From positions 496,001-560,000 of the forward strand of contig NZ_QMFY01000001.1 in the NCBI RefSeq assembly GCF_003286915.1: a DNA stretch of 64,000 bases, in the 5' to 3' direction. Of this stretch, positions 9,650 to 19,222 are shown piece by piece. The notes beneath the pieces were generated by a model. It was not told the DNA's origin, did no database searches, and saw only the letters and a list, made by a program, of their open reading frames with translations. The stretch is from Pseudochryseolinea flava (GTDB lineage Bacteria > Bacteroidota > Bacteroidia > Cytophagales > Cyclobacteriaceae). Numbering within the stretch: the stretch's first letter is position 1; each line of letters opens with the position of its first letter. The translations under genes and the position numbers were made by a program.

Positions 9650-11179
9650 TTATCGCTTGCCGGAATCGCCCAGTGTGTTTTTTGTGAGGATATCTTCCCG
9701 CGTCATGCTATCGTTCTTTGCTAAGGTGTCGCCAATGCGATGAATTATTTCGTCGAGCTTCTTGCCAGACTCCGCGAGATGGCGAACTAATTCTTGTTCT
9801 CGATTGGAAAGATCTGAATTATGGAGGAGATTAACTAAGCCGAGAATACTCGAAAGTGGTGCACGAAGCAGATGTGAATTGATGAATGCATACTCTGATA
9901 GTTGCTTATTTTGTGCTTCCAACTCCGCCGTACGCGACGCAACACGATCTTCAAGCGTCTCATTTGCTTGTACAAGCTTCTCGTTCATCTGATTGATTTC
10001 TTCGGTTTGATCTTCGAGCGCACTCTTCTTTGACTCAATCTCAGAAATGTAAATCGTATTTTGCATCGCTTTGAATGCGATTGTTAAAACGTCACACGCG
10101 GCACTGGCAAACAACAATTCTTCGCCATTCCAATGACGCTCCTCCATGTCCTCACAGCAAAGAATCCCGACAAGGTTCCCGTTGATAACAATCGGGGCAT
10201 CCATCATCGACTTAATCTTTTGAGCGGCCAAGTACGTCTTCCCAAATTCCGCGGTATTTGGATCCTCTGCCGCATTGCTTGTGTGGATGATTGTCTTCAT
10301 CTTCAAGCGCGTAGCATAGCGGGGAAAATTTGCAAGATTGTGAACTGTGTTTCGGCTTCTGTTTTCCGGGAATGTATACCGACAGGTAATTGTGTTGGCG
10401 TCATCCTCATACGTCCAATAACTAACTTGCGTAACCCTCAACAAGTAATCCAGAGTCTGACACATTCGCTGAACTGCGCGTTCAAAATTTCCATTAATGA
10501 CCTCTTGGCTTTGTGAAAGCTCGGCAATTGCTTTAATGTAGGACTCCAGTCTGCCGTTTTTCAGATTCGTTTTGTCACGCTGTAGTTCGACCTCACGCTT
10601 TAAATTGGCAAGCTCTTCGTTTTGCAGTATTAACGCTTTCTTCTTTCTGGCTTGAATGTAGCTAAAGAAAGTCGCCACGGAACACGTTAAAAGTAGGAAC
10701 AGAAATCCGCCGGCAATGAAGCGCGTCGGATATAACGTCACCGTATAAGATCCGTTCGTTGCTCCGTCGGCATATAATCCCATGCCGATCATAAAAACTA
10801 CTAGGAGTACACTCCAAAAAATAGTTTCTCTCACGCGTTGTATGAGTACAGCAATCAGTAAAGGCATCAATGCAACCCAATAAACTAACACATGAAATGC
10901 TTGGGGATTGAGATAAATCTGAATGCCATTGCCAAGGAAAATGAACATCATATTGCAAAAGAACAATACGCGATAGGATAACCCTGTGTGGGATGCTATC
11001 AACAATAAGGATGGGATTGCCATCAATGCAAGAAAGTGAACGATGGAGGATGCTTGGAAGTCGATGAGAAACTCGAGGACAGCACCCACCAGGTATACAA
11101 AAATGAGTATGATAAGGTAAACCCTGAAAATGGACATCAGCGATTGTTCGTCCTGGAGCTTGTCATCTTTGGGGAACAT
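9650..11179 (-). CDS. Membrane GAF protein with HisKA-like domain but no ATPase domain
   Basis: A 509-residue protein. About five to six membrane helices fill residues 20-180, followed by a short coiled coil, a GAF domain (about 215-390, with HWNGEELLFASAACDVL at its end) and a second coiled coil (about 395-430, ending DRVASRTAELEAQN). The C-terminus is a HisKA-like dimerisation segment with YAFINSHLLRAPLSS, where the histidine is kept. The protein stops about 60 residues later with no N, G1 or G2 box, so it cannot bind ATP by itself. It could be phosphorylated by another kinase or act as a dimerising scaffold. Single-gene unit, same strand as its neighbours. Confidence 0.8.
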   Translation of the reverse strand: MFPKDDKLQDEQSLMSIFRVYLIILIFVYLVGAVLEFLIDFQASSIVHFLALMAIPSLLLIASHTGLSYRVLFFCNMMFIFLGNGIQIYLNPQAFHVLVYWVALMPLLIAVLIQRVRETIFWSVLLVVFMIGMGLYADGATNGSYTVTLYPTRFIAGGFLFLLLTCSVATFFSYIQARKKKALILQNEELANLKREVELQRDKTNLKNGRLESYIKAIAELSQSQEVINGNFERAVQRMCQTLDYLLRVTQVSYWTYEDDANTITCRYTFPENRSRNTVHNLANFPRYATRLKMKTIIHTSNAAEDPNTAEFGKTYLAAQKIKSMMDAPIVINGNLVGILCCEDMEERHWNGEELLFASAACDVLTIAFKAMQNTIYISEIESKKSALEDQTEEINQMNEKLVQANETLEDRVASRTAELEAQNKQLSEYAFINSHLLRAPLSSILGLVNLLHNSDLSNREQELVRHLAESGKKLDEIIHRIGDTLAKNDSMTREDILTKNTLGDSGKR

Positions 11180-11318
11180 CCTTATTAGTGTAAATGGGCT
11201 GACCGAAAATAAGGATCTAAGCCGATACTCTACATGATTTCAGACAAATAAATTCACTTTGTATGATGAATGGTTGACAGTGAAATGGATACGAAAAGAG
11301 GACACTACGAAATCGTCG

Positions 11319-11738
11319 TTATTTCTTGACAGCTGCTACTTGAAAACTGTGAAGCCATTCATAAGCTTCGGGGCGTTTGTTAAATAGCTTGGTAACGATG
11401 GGAAATTTATTGACGGCAGAAAGTATCAGGTTAATGTAATAGAGCTTAAAAGCATTTCCGTTGGTAACGATCGCTGCGCGTTTCAATCCCGCTTCCACCG
11501 CTTGGGGCATCATCTCCTTTTCAAACCACTTTCGGTTATCGGGGCTAATAATTCCTTGCTGCGATATATCAGATAGCATGCTGTCGACGCGCGTTTTTCG
11601 GCCGAAGGCGATCATAGCCAAAAAGGGTTGCTTGTATTCGTCTTTGGTTGGACTTCCATTCCATACTAACGTGATGCACAACGTTTCGGAATCGTAGCTA
11701 GCAGTAGCGTAGGGCGCGCTAAATACTTCGGTTATCAT
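11319..11738 (-). CDS. STAS/SpoIIAA-like protein
   Basis: A 139-residue soluble protein. The open frame runs upstream to 11828, but the compact domain begins at MITEVFSAPYATASYD, so the ATG at 11738 is chosen. The opening strand with CITLVWNG, the central helix, and the AAIVTNGNAFKLYY strand-helix near residue 90 match the SpoIIAA-like/STAS fold seen in many small Bacteroidota proteins. The C-terminus (RPEAYEWLHSFQ) is the typical last helix of this group. It may act as a partner-switch protein for the SpoIIE-type phosphatase encoded 2 kb away, but this is inference; no conserved phosphorylatable serine was identified. Confidence 0.6.
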   Translation of the reverse strand: MITEVFSAPYATASYDSETLCITLVWNGSPTKDEYKQPFLAMIAFGRKTRVDSMLSDISQQGIISPDNRKWFEKEMMPQAVEAGLKRAAIVTNGNAFKLYYINLILSAVNKFPIVTKLFNKRPEAYEWLHSFQVAAVKK

Positions 11739-12014
11739 ACATACCAAGTTACAAAAAATCGATGTCGCGCAAAAGCTGCTTCGTGGTGAGTATGCTAAGT
11801 TGGTGCGCGGTGTTTTCCATTCAATCATTGAGGCAAAGCGACACGCCGCAGACTTCCGTACCTGGATGAATCAAACTAACTGAATACATGCTGCAAAACC
11901 CATTGCCACAATCGTGCGTTAGTGTTCATTGAATTGTGACAATATACTCATTTGCACAGCTACATTTAATGCAATAAATTAGTCTTCAATTGAAAACTTA
12001 TAAATCCTAATCAT

Positions 12015-12116
12015 ATGTCAAAAACGCACGACGCTAAAAAGGAAACGAAAAAGAAGCCTGCCAAAACGCTGAAGGAAAAGCGCGCGGAGAAAAAAATGAA
12101 AAAAGCTGGCAAGTAA
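12015..12116 (+). CDS. Tiny lysine-rich protein (33 aa)
   Basis: ATG at 12015, stop TAA at 12114, followed by a strong terminator. The product begins MSKTHDAKKETKKKPAKTL and is about 40% lysine, with no hydrophobic core. Such very basic, disordered mini-proteins may bind nucleic acid or ribosomes; the function is unknown. A frame that ends just ahead of a terminator, with its own 270-bp upstream gap, supports a real gene despite the size. It is isolated between minus-strand genes. Confidence 0.55.
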   Translation: MSKTHDAKKETKKKPAKTLKEKRAEKKMKKAGK

Positions 12117-12135
12117 TAAGGTTGCCACATCAAAT

Positions 12136-12166
12136 AAAAAGGCAGCGTAGTCCGCTGCCTTTTTTT
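12136..12166. terminator. Bidirectional Rho-independent terminator
   Basis: Stem GGCAGCG (12141-12147) pairs with CGCTGCC (12153-12159). It is flanked by A5 on the left and T7 on the right, so it serves both the small lysine-rich gene (+) and the CHASE3-GAF gene ending at 12188 (-). Confidence 0.85.
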
Positions 12167-12187
12167 ATATCATACTCACCGCCGGTA

Positions 12188-13780
12188 TTAGAACGAATCT
12201 TTCTCCTGGCGACGCATAGCTTCCTGAGTTGCTTCCATCTCTTCCATGTTCTGACGCAACTCTTCTTCTTGTGCGCGGAGTTGCTCCGTCTGAGATTTAA
12301 ATTGATTTACAAGATGTTGCATCTTCTCTGTATTCTTCACTGACCCTAACGTGGACGCGGTAATCTCACCAACCTTTTCCATGAACTCGATCTGATACTT
12401 CTCGAATTTGTCAAAACCGGCAAGTTCGATAACAGCTTCAACCTTTTGATTGTATTTCATCGGCACAACCAAGATCGAAGTCGGTGTGCTATCGCCAAGC
12501 CCCGAAGTAATTTCGGTGTAGCCATTTGGAACGTCAGTCAATAAAGACGGCGTGCCTTCTAAAAACACCTGTCCTATAATGCCAGAACCAATCTCCAAAC
12601 GCTTGGTCATATGTTTCTTGCGGTTGAAAGCATAACACGCTGTCATCTCAAGATATTCATGTCCGTCTTCAAGATCCTCTTGCACAACGAACAAACATCC
12701 CTGTTGCGCGTTCATATATTTCGTCAAAAACACCAGCACGTCATAGCTCAGTTCAACGATATTATTATTGTTTTGACGGATAACGTCCGAGAATTTTGCC
12801 AAGCCCTCCGTGATCCAATTTCGAATTTCATCTTGAGCCTTGATCGCCTTCATTCGATCACGCATTTGCATCAATTCACCCGCGAGGTTGCTTGTATTCA
12901 ATTTTTCATTATCCTTCGAAATCCCCTCCCATTGAGCAGCAAAATTTCCATTCGATACCTGGCTGATAAAGGCCGTCGCTGCCTTGAAATTTTTAATCGA
13001 ATTGTCAATCACCTCATTTTCGTTCACAACTTTACCCGAGCTTGCACCACCTGGGTTGAATAAAAACTCCTTGTTATTCTTCTCTAGTTTCAAGAACAAA
13101 TCTCTTCGGGCAATGCGGTCATTGTTGATTTTATAAATCATAAATATCAATGTTGGGAATGCAATCAATCCGAGTATAATTTGGAAAACTAAGTTTAACT
13201 GATTCGCACGTTCGTATGACTTCATTGCCTCGCGGTCTAACTCTTCCTCGAAGGTTCTCACGAGCGAGTTTGCTTTGTCGTAGCGCTCCCAAGATTTTTT
13301 ACCTGGGTCGCTGCGCAAAACTCTACGGAATTGGTCCATCTCGTTGTTTTTGATCATCGTGACCATTCCTTCTGCGGTAGCAATAAAATCCTTCGCTACA
13401 TCATTAAGACTATCGATAGCGCTGGGATGCTGGAATTTTTGTCGGGTGGTAATCTTACGGAGCCGCACGATAATGCTATCCAAATCATTCTTCCCTGTGC
13501 TCATCGGACCAAGTAAATCCTGAACTTGCTTTTCCGTTGTTAAGCTGTCATTCCGCACAAGCGCATAACCCCGCATACCAATGTCTACATTTCGAATAAC
13601 CTGATCCCATATCTGAGTGGATTGCCGAATGGCCTCGCGGGCTTCAACCGTTACGGCATCTTTACGCTGCAATGCAAAGTGATTAAAAAATGCGATCACG
13701 GTATTGGCCAGCACAAGTAACAGCAATAGCACGGCAGAGGAAATCAGCGCGTGTCTTTTGATCAGATTAATAATTTTCAT
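12188..13780 (-). CDS. CHASE3-GAF membrane signalling protein without output domain
   Basis: A 530-residue protein. Membrane helix 1 (about 12-33) is followed by an extracytoplasmic CHASE3-type helical bundle (about 38-190, including VDIGMRGYALVRND), helix 2 (about 195-217), a HAMP-like/coiled region (about 255-315) and a GAF domain (about 325-490) with GSGIIGQVFLEG and ILVVPMKYN. It ends in a long coiled coil rich in E/Q/M (about 495-530). No kinase, cyclase or phosphatase domain is present. Similar CHASE3-GAF proteins often feed kinases elsewhere; here the SpoIIE-type phosphatase lies directly upstream on the same strand, 166 bp away. Confidence 0.85.
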   Translation of the reverse strand: MKIINLIKRHALISSAVLLLLLVLANTVIAFFNHFALQRKDAVTVEAREAIRQSTQIWDQVIRNVDIGMRGYALVRNDSLTTEKQVQDLLGPMSTGKNDLDSIIVRLRKITTRQKFQHPSAIDSLNDVAKDFIATAEGMVTMIKNNEMDQFRRVLRSDPGKKSWERYDKANSLVRTFEEELDREAMKSYERANQLNLVFQIILGLIAFPTLIFMIYKINNDRIARRDLFLKLEKNNKEFLFNPGGASSGKVVNENEVIDNSIKNFKAATAFISQVSNGNFAAQWEGISKDNEKLNTSNLAGELMQMRDRMKAIKAQDEIRNWITEGLAKFSDVIRQNNNNIVELSYDVLVFLTKYMNAQQGCLFVVQEDLEDGHEYLEMTACYAFNRKKHMTKRLEIGSGIIGQVFLEGTPSLLTDVPNGYTEITSGLGDSTPTSILVVPMKYNQKVEAVIELAGFDKFEKYQIEFMEKVGEITASTLGSVKNTEKMQHLVNQFKSQTEQLRAQEEELRQNMEEMEATQEAMRRQEKDSF

Positions 13781-13946
13781 AGGTATTATCCTTGAACCTA
13801 AGGTAGTAGTTTTTGACGGTATAAAAGTGGAAAAAAATCTCGGTTCTCATCCAAGATGGTAAGGATTTATTGAATAATGCAAAAAACCTAACAATGGGCT
13901 CATTGTCAATGTGCTTTCGCGTCTACGACAAACCAGACTTCACGGA

Positions 13947-15734
13947 CTACACGACACCTGCAGGATAAAGCTTAAATCCAATAACCATAATATCGTCGGT
14001 TTGTGGATGACCAGATTTCCAACTTTCGATTCGTTCGTCTAATATTTTCTTTTGCTCGTCCATGGGTTTCTGGTGAATATCCAACAACAATTGATTGAAG
14101 TTCTTCGACAGAAATTTTGTGCCCTCTTTCCCACCGAACTGATCGCGGTAGCCATCTGAAAAAAGATAGACAATGGTTGGTTCTTCGATCGGTACTTTAT
14201 GTTTTCGATACGTAAACTCATGCTTCCGCTTACCACCACCAATCGGATGGATGTCGCCTTTTATTTGCGTAAGTTTTCCATTCTGAATGTAAACAAGCGG
14301 ATTCTTTGCCCCGGCAAATTCGAGTATGCCTTTTTCCTTCCGGAAAATACAGAGCGCTACGTCCATCCCGTCGTTGTTTCCCGTCTTGTCCTGTTGCAAC
14401 GCGTTTCGAATATCGCGATCCAGTGCCTGCAAAATTTGATCAGGTTCCGCCATTCCACCACCAACAATCCCATTGAGCGCATTGATGCCAATCATTGACA
14501 TAAAAGCACCCGGTACACCGTGCCCAGTACAATCAGCTGCGACAATTACTACGTCGGGACTATACCAACTTTTTATCTCAGAGAACCAATAAAAATCACC
14601 GCTCACGATATCGCGTGGTTTGAACAAGACAAAGGATTCAGCGAGCAGTTTTTGTTGAGCGTCGCGCTTTGGAAGCATGGCTTCCTGAATCCGCTGTGCA
14701 TAATTGATACTACTTTTAATATTCTTATTCTGCTGATCAATCTTTTTGTTTACCGCAATCTTACGACGGTAGTTTGTGACCAAAACAATACTAAGTATTG
14801 CAAGGAGTACGACAACGGCAATAATTGAATTCCGGAACAACGCTTCATTCTCAAGTCTCGCCTCTTGTTCCTGCAATCGTAAGTCGGCGAGTGCCTTGTC
14901 TTTACTTAACAAATCAATCTCAAGTTGACGTTTTTCATTCACGATACGCGCTTCCTCGAGTGAACTCGTTGTTTCTTTAAGAGAATAACGGGTTGCTAAC
15001 AAAGAATCTTCTGCCTTTCTCAGTTGCTGCGATTGCTTTTGTAGTGCTGCGGCCGTATTCTTTTGAACAGCATCCTTTTCCTGCACCTGTTTCTCAAGGG
15101 CCTGATGTTCCTGCTGCTTAGCAAGCTCTGCCTGTTGGCGATCGTCGAGCTTCTTCGTGAGTTCGCGGTACTCGTTAGCTTTGTCTGTTAATCCGATTTT
15201 GCCACAATATTCGGTCAGCAACGCATAGCACTGCCGTTGTTTCAAAGCATCGCCGTTGTTTAAAGTGATTGCCAATGCACGCTCTAAAGGATCGATTGCC
15301 TTTTTATATTTCTTGACCGCGCCGTAGGCTGTTGATACATTGAGCAACGATTCTAATAGATAATCGGATTTTTTTAATTCTTCCGCTACTGCTAACGCAT
15401 CGAGGTAGTATTCCAATGCTTTGCTGTAGTTTTTTTGATTGCTTAACAGCAAGCCCATTCGATCGTTGCAAAGGTAAAGCAATGATTTATCGCCAGATTT
15501 TCGCGCGAGTGAAATGCCTTGCGAAAGGTAGGGCGATGCTTTTTCAGGGTGCTGCTCGGCAACATGAATCTTGGCCAACTCATACGCATAGTACGCGGCT
15601 TTCCCGTTTTCTTTCGCTTTGATTGCAGCTTGCAAAAGCGGCTCCAATTCAGCGACTGTTTGCTGAGCTTCGCTGTCGATCACAATTAGTAAACTGGCAA
15701 CAGCGAATAAAAAACGCATGCAATTTCTTTTCAT
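13947..15734 (-). CDS. SpoIIE-type PP2C serine phosphatase with TPR sensor
   Basis: A 595-residue protein. A signal peptide is followed by TPR repeats (about 30-190, e.g. NYSKALEYYLDALAVAEE), a long coiled coil (200-295), one membrane helix (about 300-320) and a cytoplasmic PP2C/SpoIIE domain (about 345-590). Metal-binding motifs are SGDFYWF, ADCTGHGVPGAFMS and FSDGYRDQFGG. The linker SINYAQRIQEAMLP is the usual lead-in of this Bacteroidota family. It would dephosphorylate a STAS-type antagonist or similar serine-phosphoprotein; a STAS-like protein is encoded at 11319-11738. An alternative start is the ATG at 15719, five codons in. Confidence 0.9.
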   Translation of the reverse strand: MKRNCMRFLFAVASLLIVIDSEAQQTVAELEPLLQAAIKAKENGKAAYYAYELAKIHVAEQHPEKASPYLSQGISLARKSGDKSLLYLCNDRMGLLLSNQKNYSKALEYYLDALAVAEELKKSDYLLESLLNVSTAYGAVKKYKKAIDPLERALAITLNNGDALKQRQCYALLTEYCGKIGLTDKANEYRELTKKLDDRQQAELAKQQEHQALEKQVQEKDAVQKNTAAALQKQSQQLRKAEDSLLATRYSLKETTSSLEEARIVNEKRQLEIDLLSKDKALADLRLQEQEARLENEALFRNSIIAVVVLLAILSIVLVTNYRRKIAVNKKIDQQNKNIKSSINYAQRIQEAMLPKRDAQQKLLAESFVLFKPRDIVSGDFYWFSEIKSWYSPDVVIVAADCTGHGVPGAFMSMIGINALNGIVGGGMAEPDQILQALDRDIRNALQQDKTGNNDGMDVALCIFRKEKGILEFAGAKNPLVYIQNGKLTQIKGDIHPIGGGKRKHEFTYRKHKVPIEEPTIVYLFSDGYRDQFGGKEGTKFLSKNFNQLLLDIHQKPMDEQKKILDERIESWKSGHPQTDDIMVIGFKLYPAGVV

Positions 15735-15851
15735 ATTATACCACTACCTACACCCGTTGTAGCGGAAAAAATTTAGGGTGGTGGTTAAATATAATAAGAA
15801 AATCCATGCTTAACTCACTGCTCTCTTCAGTGCTTTCAACAAACGCTAAAG

Positions 15852-15893
15852 AAAAAAAGACTGCCTTAAAAACCTCGTTTCTGAGACAGTCTT
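15852..15893 (-). terminator. Terminator after the CBM3 gene
   Basis: On the minus strand AAGACTG (15893-15887) can pair with CAGTCTT (15863-15857), followed by a T-rich run. It lies about 60 bp after the stop of the CBM3 gene. Confidence 0.6.
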
Positions 15894-15951
15894 CAACATC
15901 AATTTTTATACGCCGGTATCATTCATGGAGACACACTAAACAGGGTAGTCT

Positions 15952-17280
15952 TCAATTCACGCTTAAACGTTTCTTATAAATCTTACGGTCTATTGCAGCG
16001 CTGATGAAATAAATACCCGGTTGAAGGGAACTGATGTCGAATACGACCTTACCATTTTCAATCATGTAGCTGACTGACTCTCCTTTGCCCATGTGGTTGT
16101 AAACGTTGAATTGTCCATAGTCGCGGGAGCTTGCGGGAAGTACTAAAGCGACAGTTCCATGCGCGGGCACGGGATAGAGTTTCAAGGCGTCATTATCCAC
16201 ATTATTTAAAGAAACCCCTTCTCCGACAGGAGGCTCGACTCCCCAAACCAGTTCACCATTACGATAGAGCGTAATATGATCGTTAAGTTGGTAGTTAAAT
16301 TCATTTGCACTCGGTATGTATGAATAATCGTCTTCCTTACTTGTAAAATTTTTCCAGCCCTGTCTAATGATTTTGAATTTAAAATTCTTCAATTCGCTGA
16401 ACGGTTGAACGACTAGACCGGGCGCGTCAAAAGCAATTTCGAGATAATGACTAGCACTATCGCGCGCGGGATCTAACGAAATGATATTACCAGTAGTGGT
16501 CACGTTGTCATGACCGATATAATGTTCAATGTACTGTAACGGTAATGCATCATTTTCGCTAAACCAATAACGCACCGTCAATTCGGAGATCGGTACAGCA
16601 GTATTGCCGGCGTTAACAAATCGTAGCGCGAAGGGAATTTGCGTAGTCGCTGTGGCAGATCCCCAACTGTACACGACCTTAAGATCTTCTACAACGGGAA
16701 CTTCCGATGGTTCCGTTCCCCAAACCAAGTCGTCATCGAGATACACCGTCATTTTCTCATTGGCGAATGTCACTTGTGGTACACTATAGCTGTAGTCATT
16801 TAATTCGTTAAAGGGTGTGTAGTCGGCCTTACGAATTTTAGTCCGAATAAATGCGTCGGTGGTGTCGCGTGCCTCAAGTACACCTGCTGCTGAAGTGAAT
16901 CCGAATTCTACATAATAGTTTGCATTTTCATGCGGCGCGCCAAGACCAACACCGCGAAGGGTAACATTCTCTTTGCCAAACTTTGCAAAAATTGTTTCCA
17001 CCCGTATCGACGCACGTTGATCAACCGTAAACCAATAACGTACTTTCATGCTGCTGTAAGCAATTGGCGCATCGGTATGGTTGATCAATCGGAAGTCCGG
17101 ACGAATGTTCATGTTTGTCGCCGCGGGTGATGGATCAATATCGGTATTGCGATACAACAAACTTACAGGACTACTGTTCTCAAGACGTGGTGATTTGGTA
17201 AGCGCCATAACATCCGTGGCTAGCATTATCAATAGAAATACAAAGACAGTTTCAAAAAACGTTAGTAATGTTTTTTTCAT
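15952..17280 (-). CDS. Secreted protein with two CBM3 domains and T9SS sorting domain
   Basis: A 442-residue exported protein. The frame opens further upstream (to 17388), but MKKTLLTF at 17280 begins a proper signal peptide, so that start is used. Two carbohydrate-binding module family 3 domains follow: about 45-195 (MKVRYWFTVD, LDDDLVWGTEP) and about 200-355 (LTVRYWFSEND, YRNGELVWGVEP). The last 80 residues are a type IX secretion sorting domain (LKLYPVPAHG ... GIYFIS ... KKRLSVN). CBM3 binds cellulose or chitin surfaces. No catalytic domain is present, so it is a binding or scaffolding protein, probably surface-anchored. The neighbouring chitinase suggests work on insoluble polysaccharide. 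Confidence 0.88.
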   Translation of the reverse strand: MKKTLLTFFETVFVFLLIMLATDVMALTKSPRLENSSPVSLLYRNTDIDPSPAATNMNIRPDFRLINHTDAPIAYSSMKVRYWFTVDQRASIRVETIFAKFGKENVTLRGVGLGAPHENANYYVEFGFTSAAGVLEARDTTDAFIRTKIRKADYTPFNELNDYSYSVPQVTFANEKMTVYLDDDLVWGTEPSEVPVVEDLKVVYSWGSATATTQIPFALRFVNAGNTAVPISELTVRYWFSENDALPLQYIEHYIGHDNVTTTGNIISLDPARDSASHYLEIAFDAPGLVVQPFSELKNFKFKIIRQGWKNFTSKEDDYSYIPSANEFNYQLNDHITLYRNGELVWGVEPPVGEGVSLNNVDNDALKLYPVPAHGTVALVLPASSRDYGQFNVYNHMGKGESVSYMIENGKVVFDISSLQPGIYFISAAIDRKIYKKRLSVN

Positions 17281-17495
17281 AGGGAAAGGGTTTTGATTAA
17301 ACACAATAAAAACTACAGCCGTGTTCGGTGAAAAGGGATGGAATACCTCGCCTGAATATGCAAAAGCACACCTGCAAAAAAGAGGCATAGCAAGTTCACC
17401 AAATCTGATAGCGAAACCAATATCTAACCCAAGTAAAATTTAGGTATCATGAGCGCTCGAGAAGCTTTACTTGCTCGTGTACTTAGTACGACGTA

Positions 17496-18866
17496 TCAAT
17501 CCATCAGCTCGTCATCGATCGCTTTCAAGAGACTGTACTCGTCTTGCGTATCGCCAGCGAGTTCCCAGAACATGACACCCGCATAATGATGATCGCGGGC
17601 ATAAGCAGCTTTCTTGGCAGCTGTTGCAGGACCATCGTAGTAGATTTTGTTGAATTTATCTCCATTGATATCGCCGCCAGCATTTTTCACCATCGTAACA
17701 ATACTTTTATAATCTACGCTACCACCACTGGCATTAAAGTCACGACCATAGAACGGCATTCCGACAATCGTTTTAGCAGCGGGCCACTGACGATAACCTG
17801 TCCAATACGCCAGCCCCCAAGATTCGATTGTGTAATTCGTCGTTCCGTTGGATATTACTTCATCGTAAGCAGAATGTGGACCTTCTTCTGACCATGATCC
17901 ACGTAAGTCGTAAAGCATGGTGTTGATGTACGTAACTTCGTTGACAATGGCATCGGCGTAGTGCTTGCCAAACCAATTTGATGCAAATACATCCGTCGAA
18001 ATTTCAATGTTAGCGTCTAATCCCGCGCGAAGGTCTTTCAACAATGCCACTAAGCCATTGCTTTCGGCTGGGATAATGGCCGCGCCGCCAGTCCAGTGTT
18101 CCCAATCAATATCAATACCATCGAGACAGTTTGCTTGCACATAACATTTTACACGGTCAACAAACAAAGCACGTGTTCTTTCATTTTTAGAAAGTGTGAT
18201 AAAACCTTCTGATCCGCCAGCACCACCAATCGAAAGATAAACTTTAACACCTTTTGCATGCGCCGCATTAACAAGCGTCGAAATGTTTCCCTGCACATCA
18301 GTTATATTGATATTACCATCGGCTTCAGGAATGGCAAAGGAATAATTGATGTGCGTCAGTTTGTCCCATGGAATAGAAGCAATCGATAACTCCGTTGTTT
18401 TCCAATAAGGAAAAAACGCCATCACCACATTATCAAAAGACTTCGGATTCTTGACACAAACTTCGTTACTATCGTCGCAAGAGAATCCCACCGCGGTGAA
18501 GATTGATGTGGGTCGTAGATTGGTTGCCCCTTTATCATCATATGCCATTACGGAAAAAGTGTAATGTCCACTTTGCGTGGGCTTCCAATCAAATTTGTAC
18601 GGTGCAGCTACGGCTTGACCTACTACTTTTCCGTCGATCATAAATTCCACTCTCGTGATGTTTCCGTCGCTATCAGACGCATCTGCCGACAACGTGATTG
18701 CAGTTCCTTTAACACCCTTGATCAATGTTTCGCTTGACGGATAAATATTCGATACGGTTGGCGATTGATTTTCCGGCGTTGCATCACCACCATCGCTGCT
18801 GCCACAATGAGACAACATGAACAAGGCTAGCGGGGCAAGAAAGAGACATGACATCATTTTTTTCAT
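17496..18866 (-). CDS. GH18 chitinase, lipoprotein
   Basis: A 456-residue family 18 glycoside hydrolase that cleaves beta-1,4-GlcNAc links. The N-terminal signal ends in MLSHC (Cys21), followed by Gly/Ser/Asp, pointing to a surface or outer-membrane lipoprotein. Residues 35-130 are an Ig-like/Big domain (ADASDSDGNITRVEF). The TIM barrel (about 145-455) carries the signature DGIDIDWEHW with catalytic acid E256 and assisting D252 and D254. Other typical barrel parts are YLSIGGAGG and VGMPFYGRDF. It is divergent from the PQQ-type gene and upstream of the CBM3 gene on the same strand. Confidence 0.93.
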   Translation of the reverse strand: MKKMMSCLFLAPLALFMLSHCGSSDGGDATPENQSPTVSNIYPSSETLIKGVKGTAITLSADASDSDGNITRVEFMIDGKVVGQAVAAPYKFDWKPTQSGHYTFSVMAYDDKGATNLRPTSIFTAVGFSCDDSNEVCVKNPKSFDNVVMAFFPYWKTTELSIASIPWDKLTHINYSFAIPEADGNINITDVQGNISTLVNAAHAKGVKVYLSIGGAGGSEGFITLSKNERTRALFVDRVKCYVQANCLDGIDIDWEHWTGGAAIIPAESNGLVALLKDLRAGLDANIEISTDVFASNWFGKHYADAIVNEVTYINTMLYDLRGSWSEEGPHSAYDEVISNGTTNYTIESWGLAYWTGYRQWPAAKTIVGMPFYGRDFNASGGSVDYKSIVTMVKNAGGDINGDKFNKIYYDGPATAAKKAAYARDHHYAGVMFWELAGDTQDEYSLLKAIDDELMD

Positions 18867-19222
18867 CTGAGGTTCGGGGTTAGGAGATGGTTTTCTTCAA
18901 TTTGATGTCGCTTCATTACATGACAATTTTGAATATACGTCCGCGCAATCACACCCAAAAGCGAAATCTCAAATAAATGTGTGCGCAAACATTTTTCAAA
19001 ACACACACTTATTGCAACGACCCAAAAGACTGTGTATGGCTTTCGACTAAAATAATGTTGATCTGAGTAGATAAACTTGCCTCGGCAATACCTTACTTTT
19101 ACGGGCGGCTTTAAACTCTAGACCGTGCAGAAATTCGTTGGTAACGCTTCACGTTGGAAGAATTTAAAGCCACAACATCGCGCTTATTAGTTCCTTTTTA
19201 CCGAGACAAAACCCTCTTTCTT
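18867..19222. other. Divergent intergenic region, 356 bp
   Basis: It separates the chitinase (-) from the glucose/sorbosone-dehydrogenase-like gene (+) and must hold both promoters. The only promoter-like element seen is TACTTTTA near 19093, one mismatch from TAnnTTTG, on the plus strand. The region also contains an in-frame TTG at 19154 that would extend the plus gene; this is judged non-coding. Confidence 0.4.
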
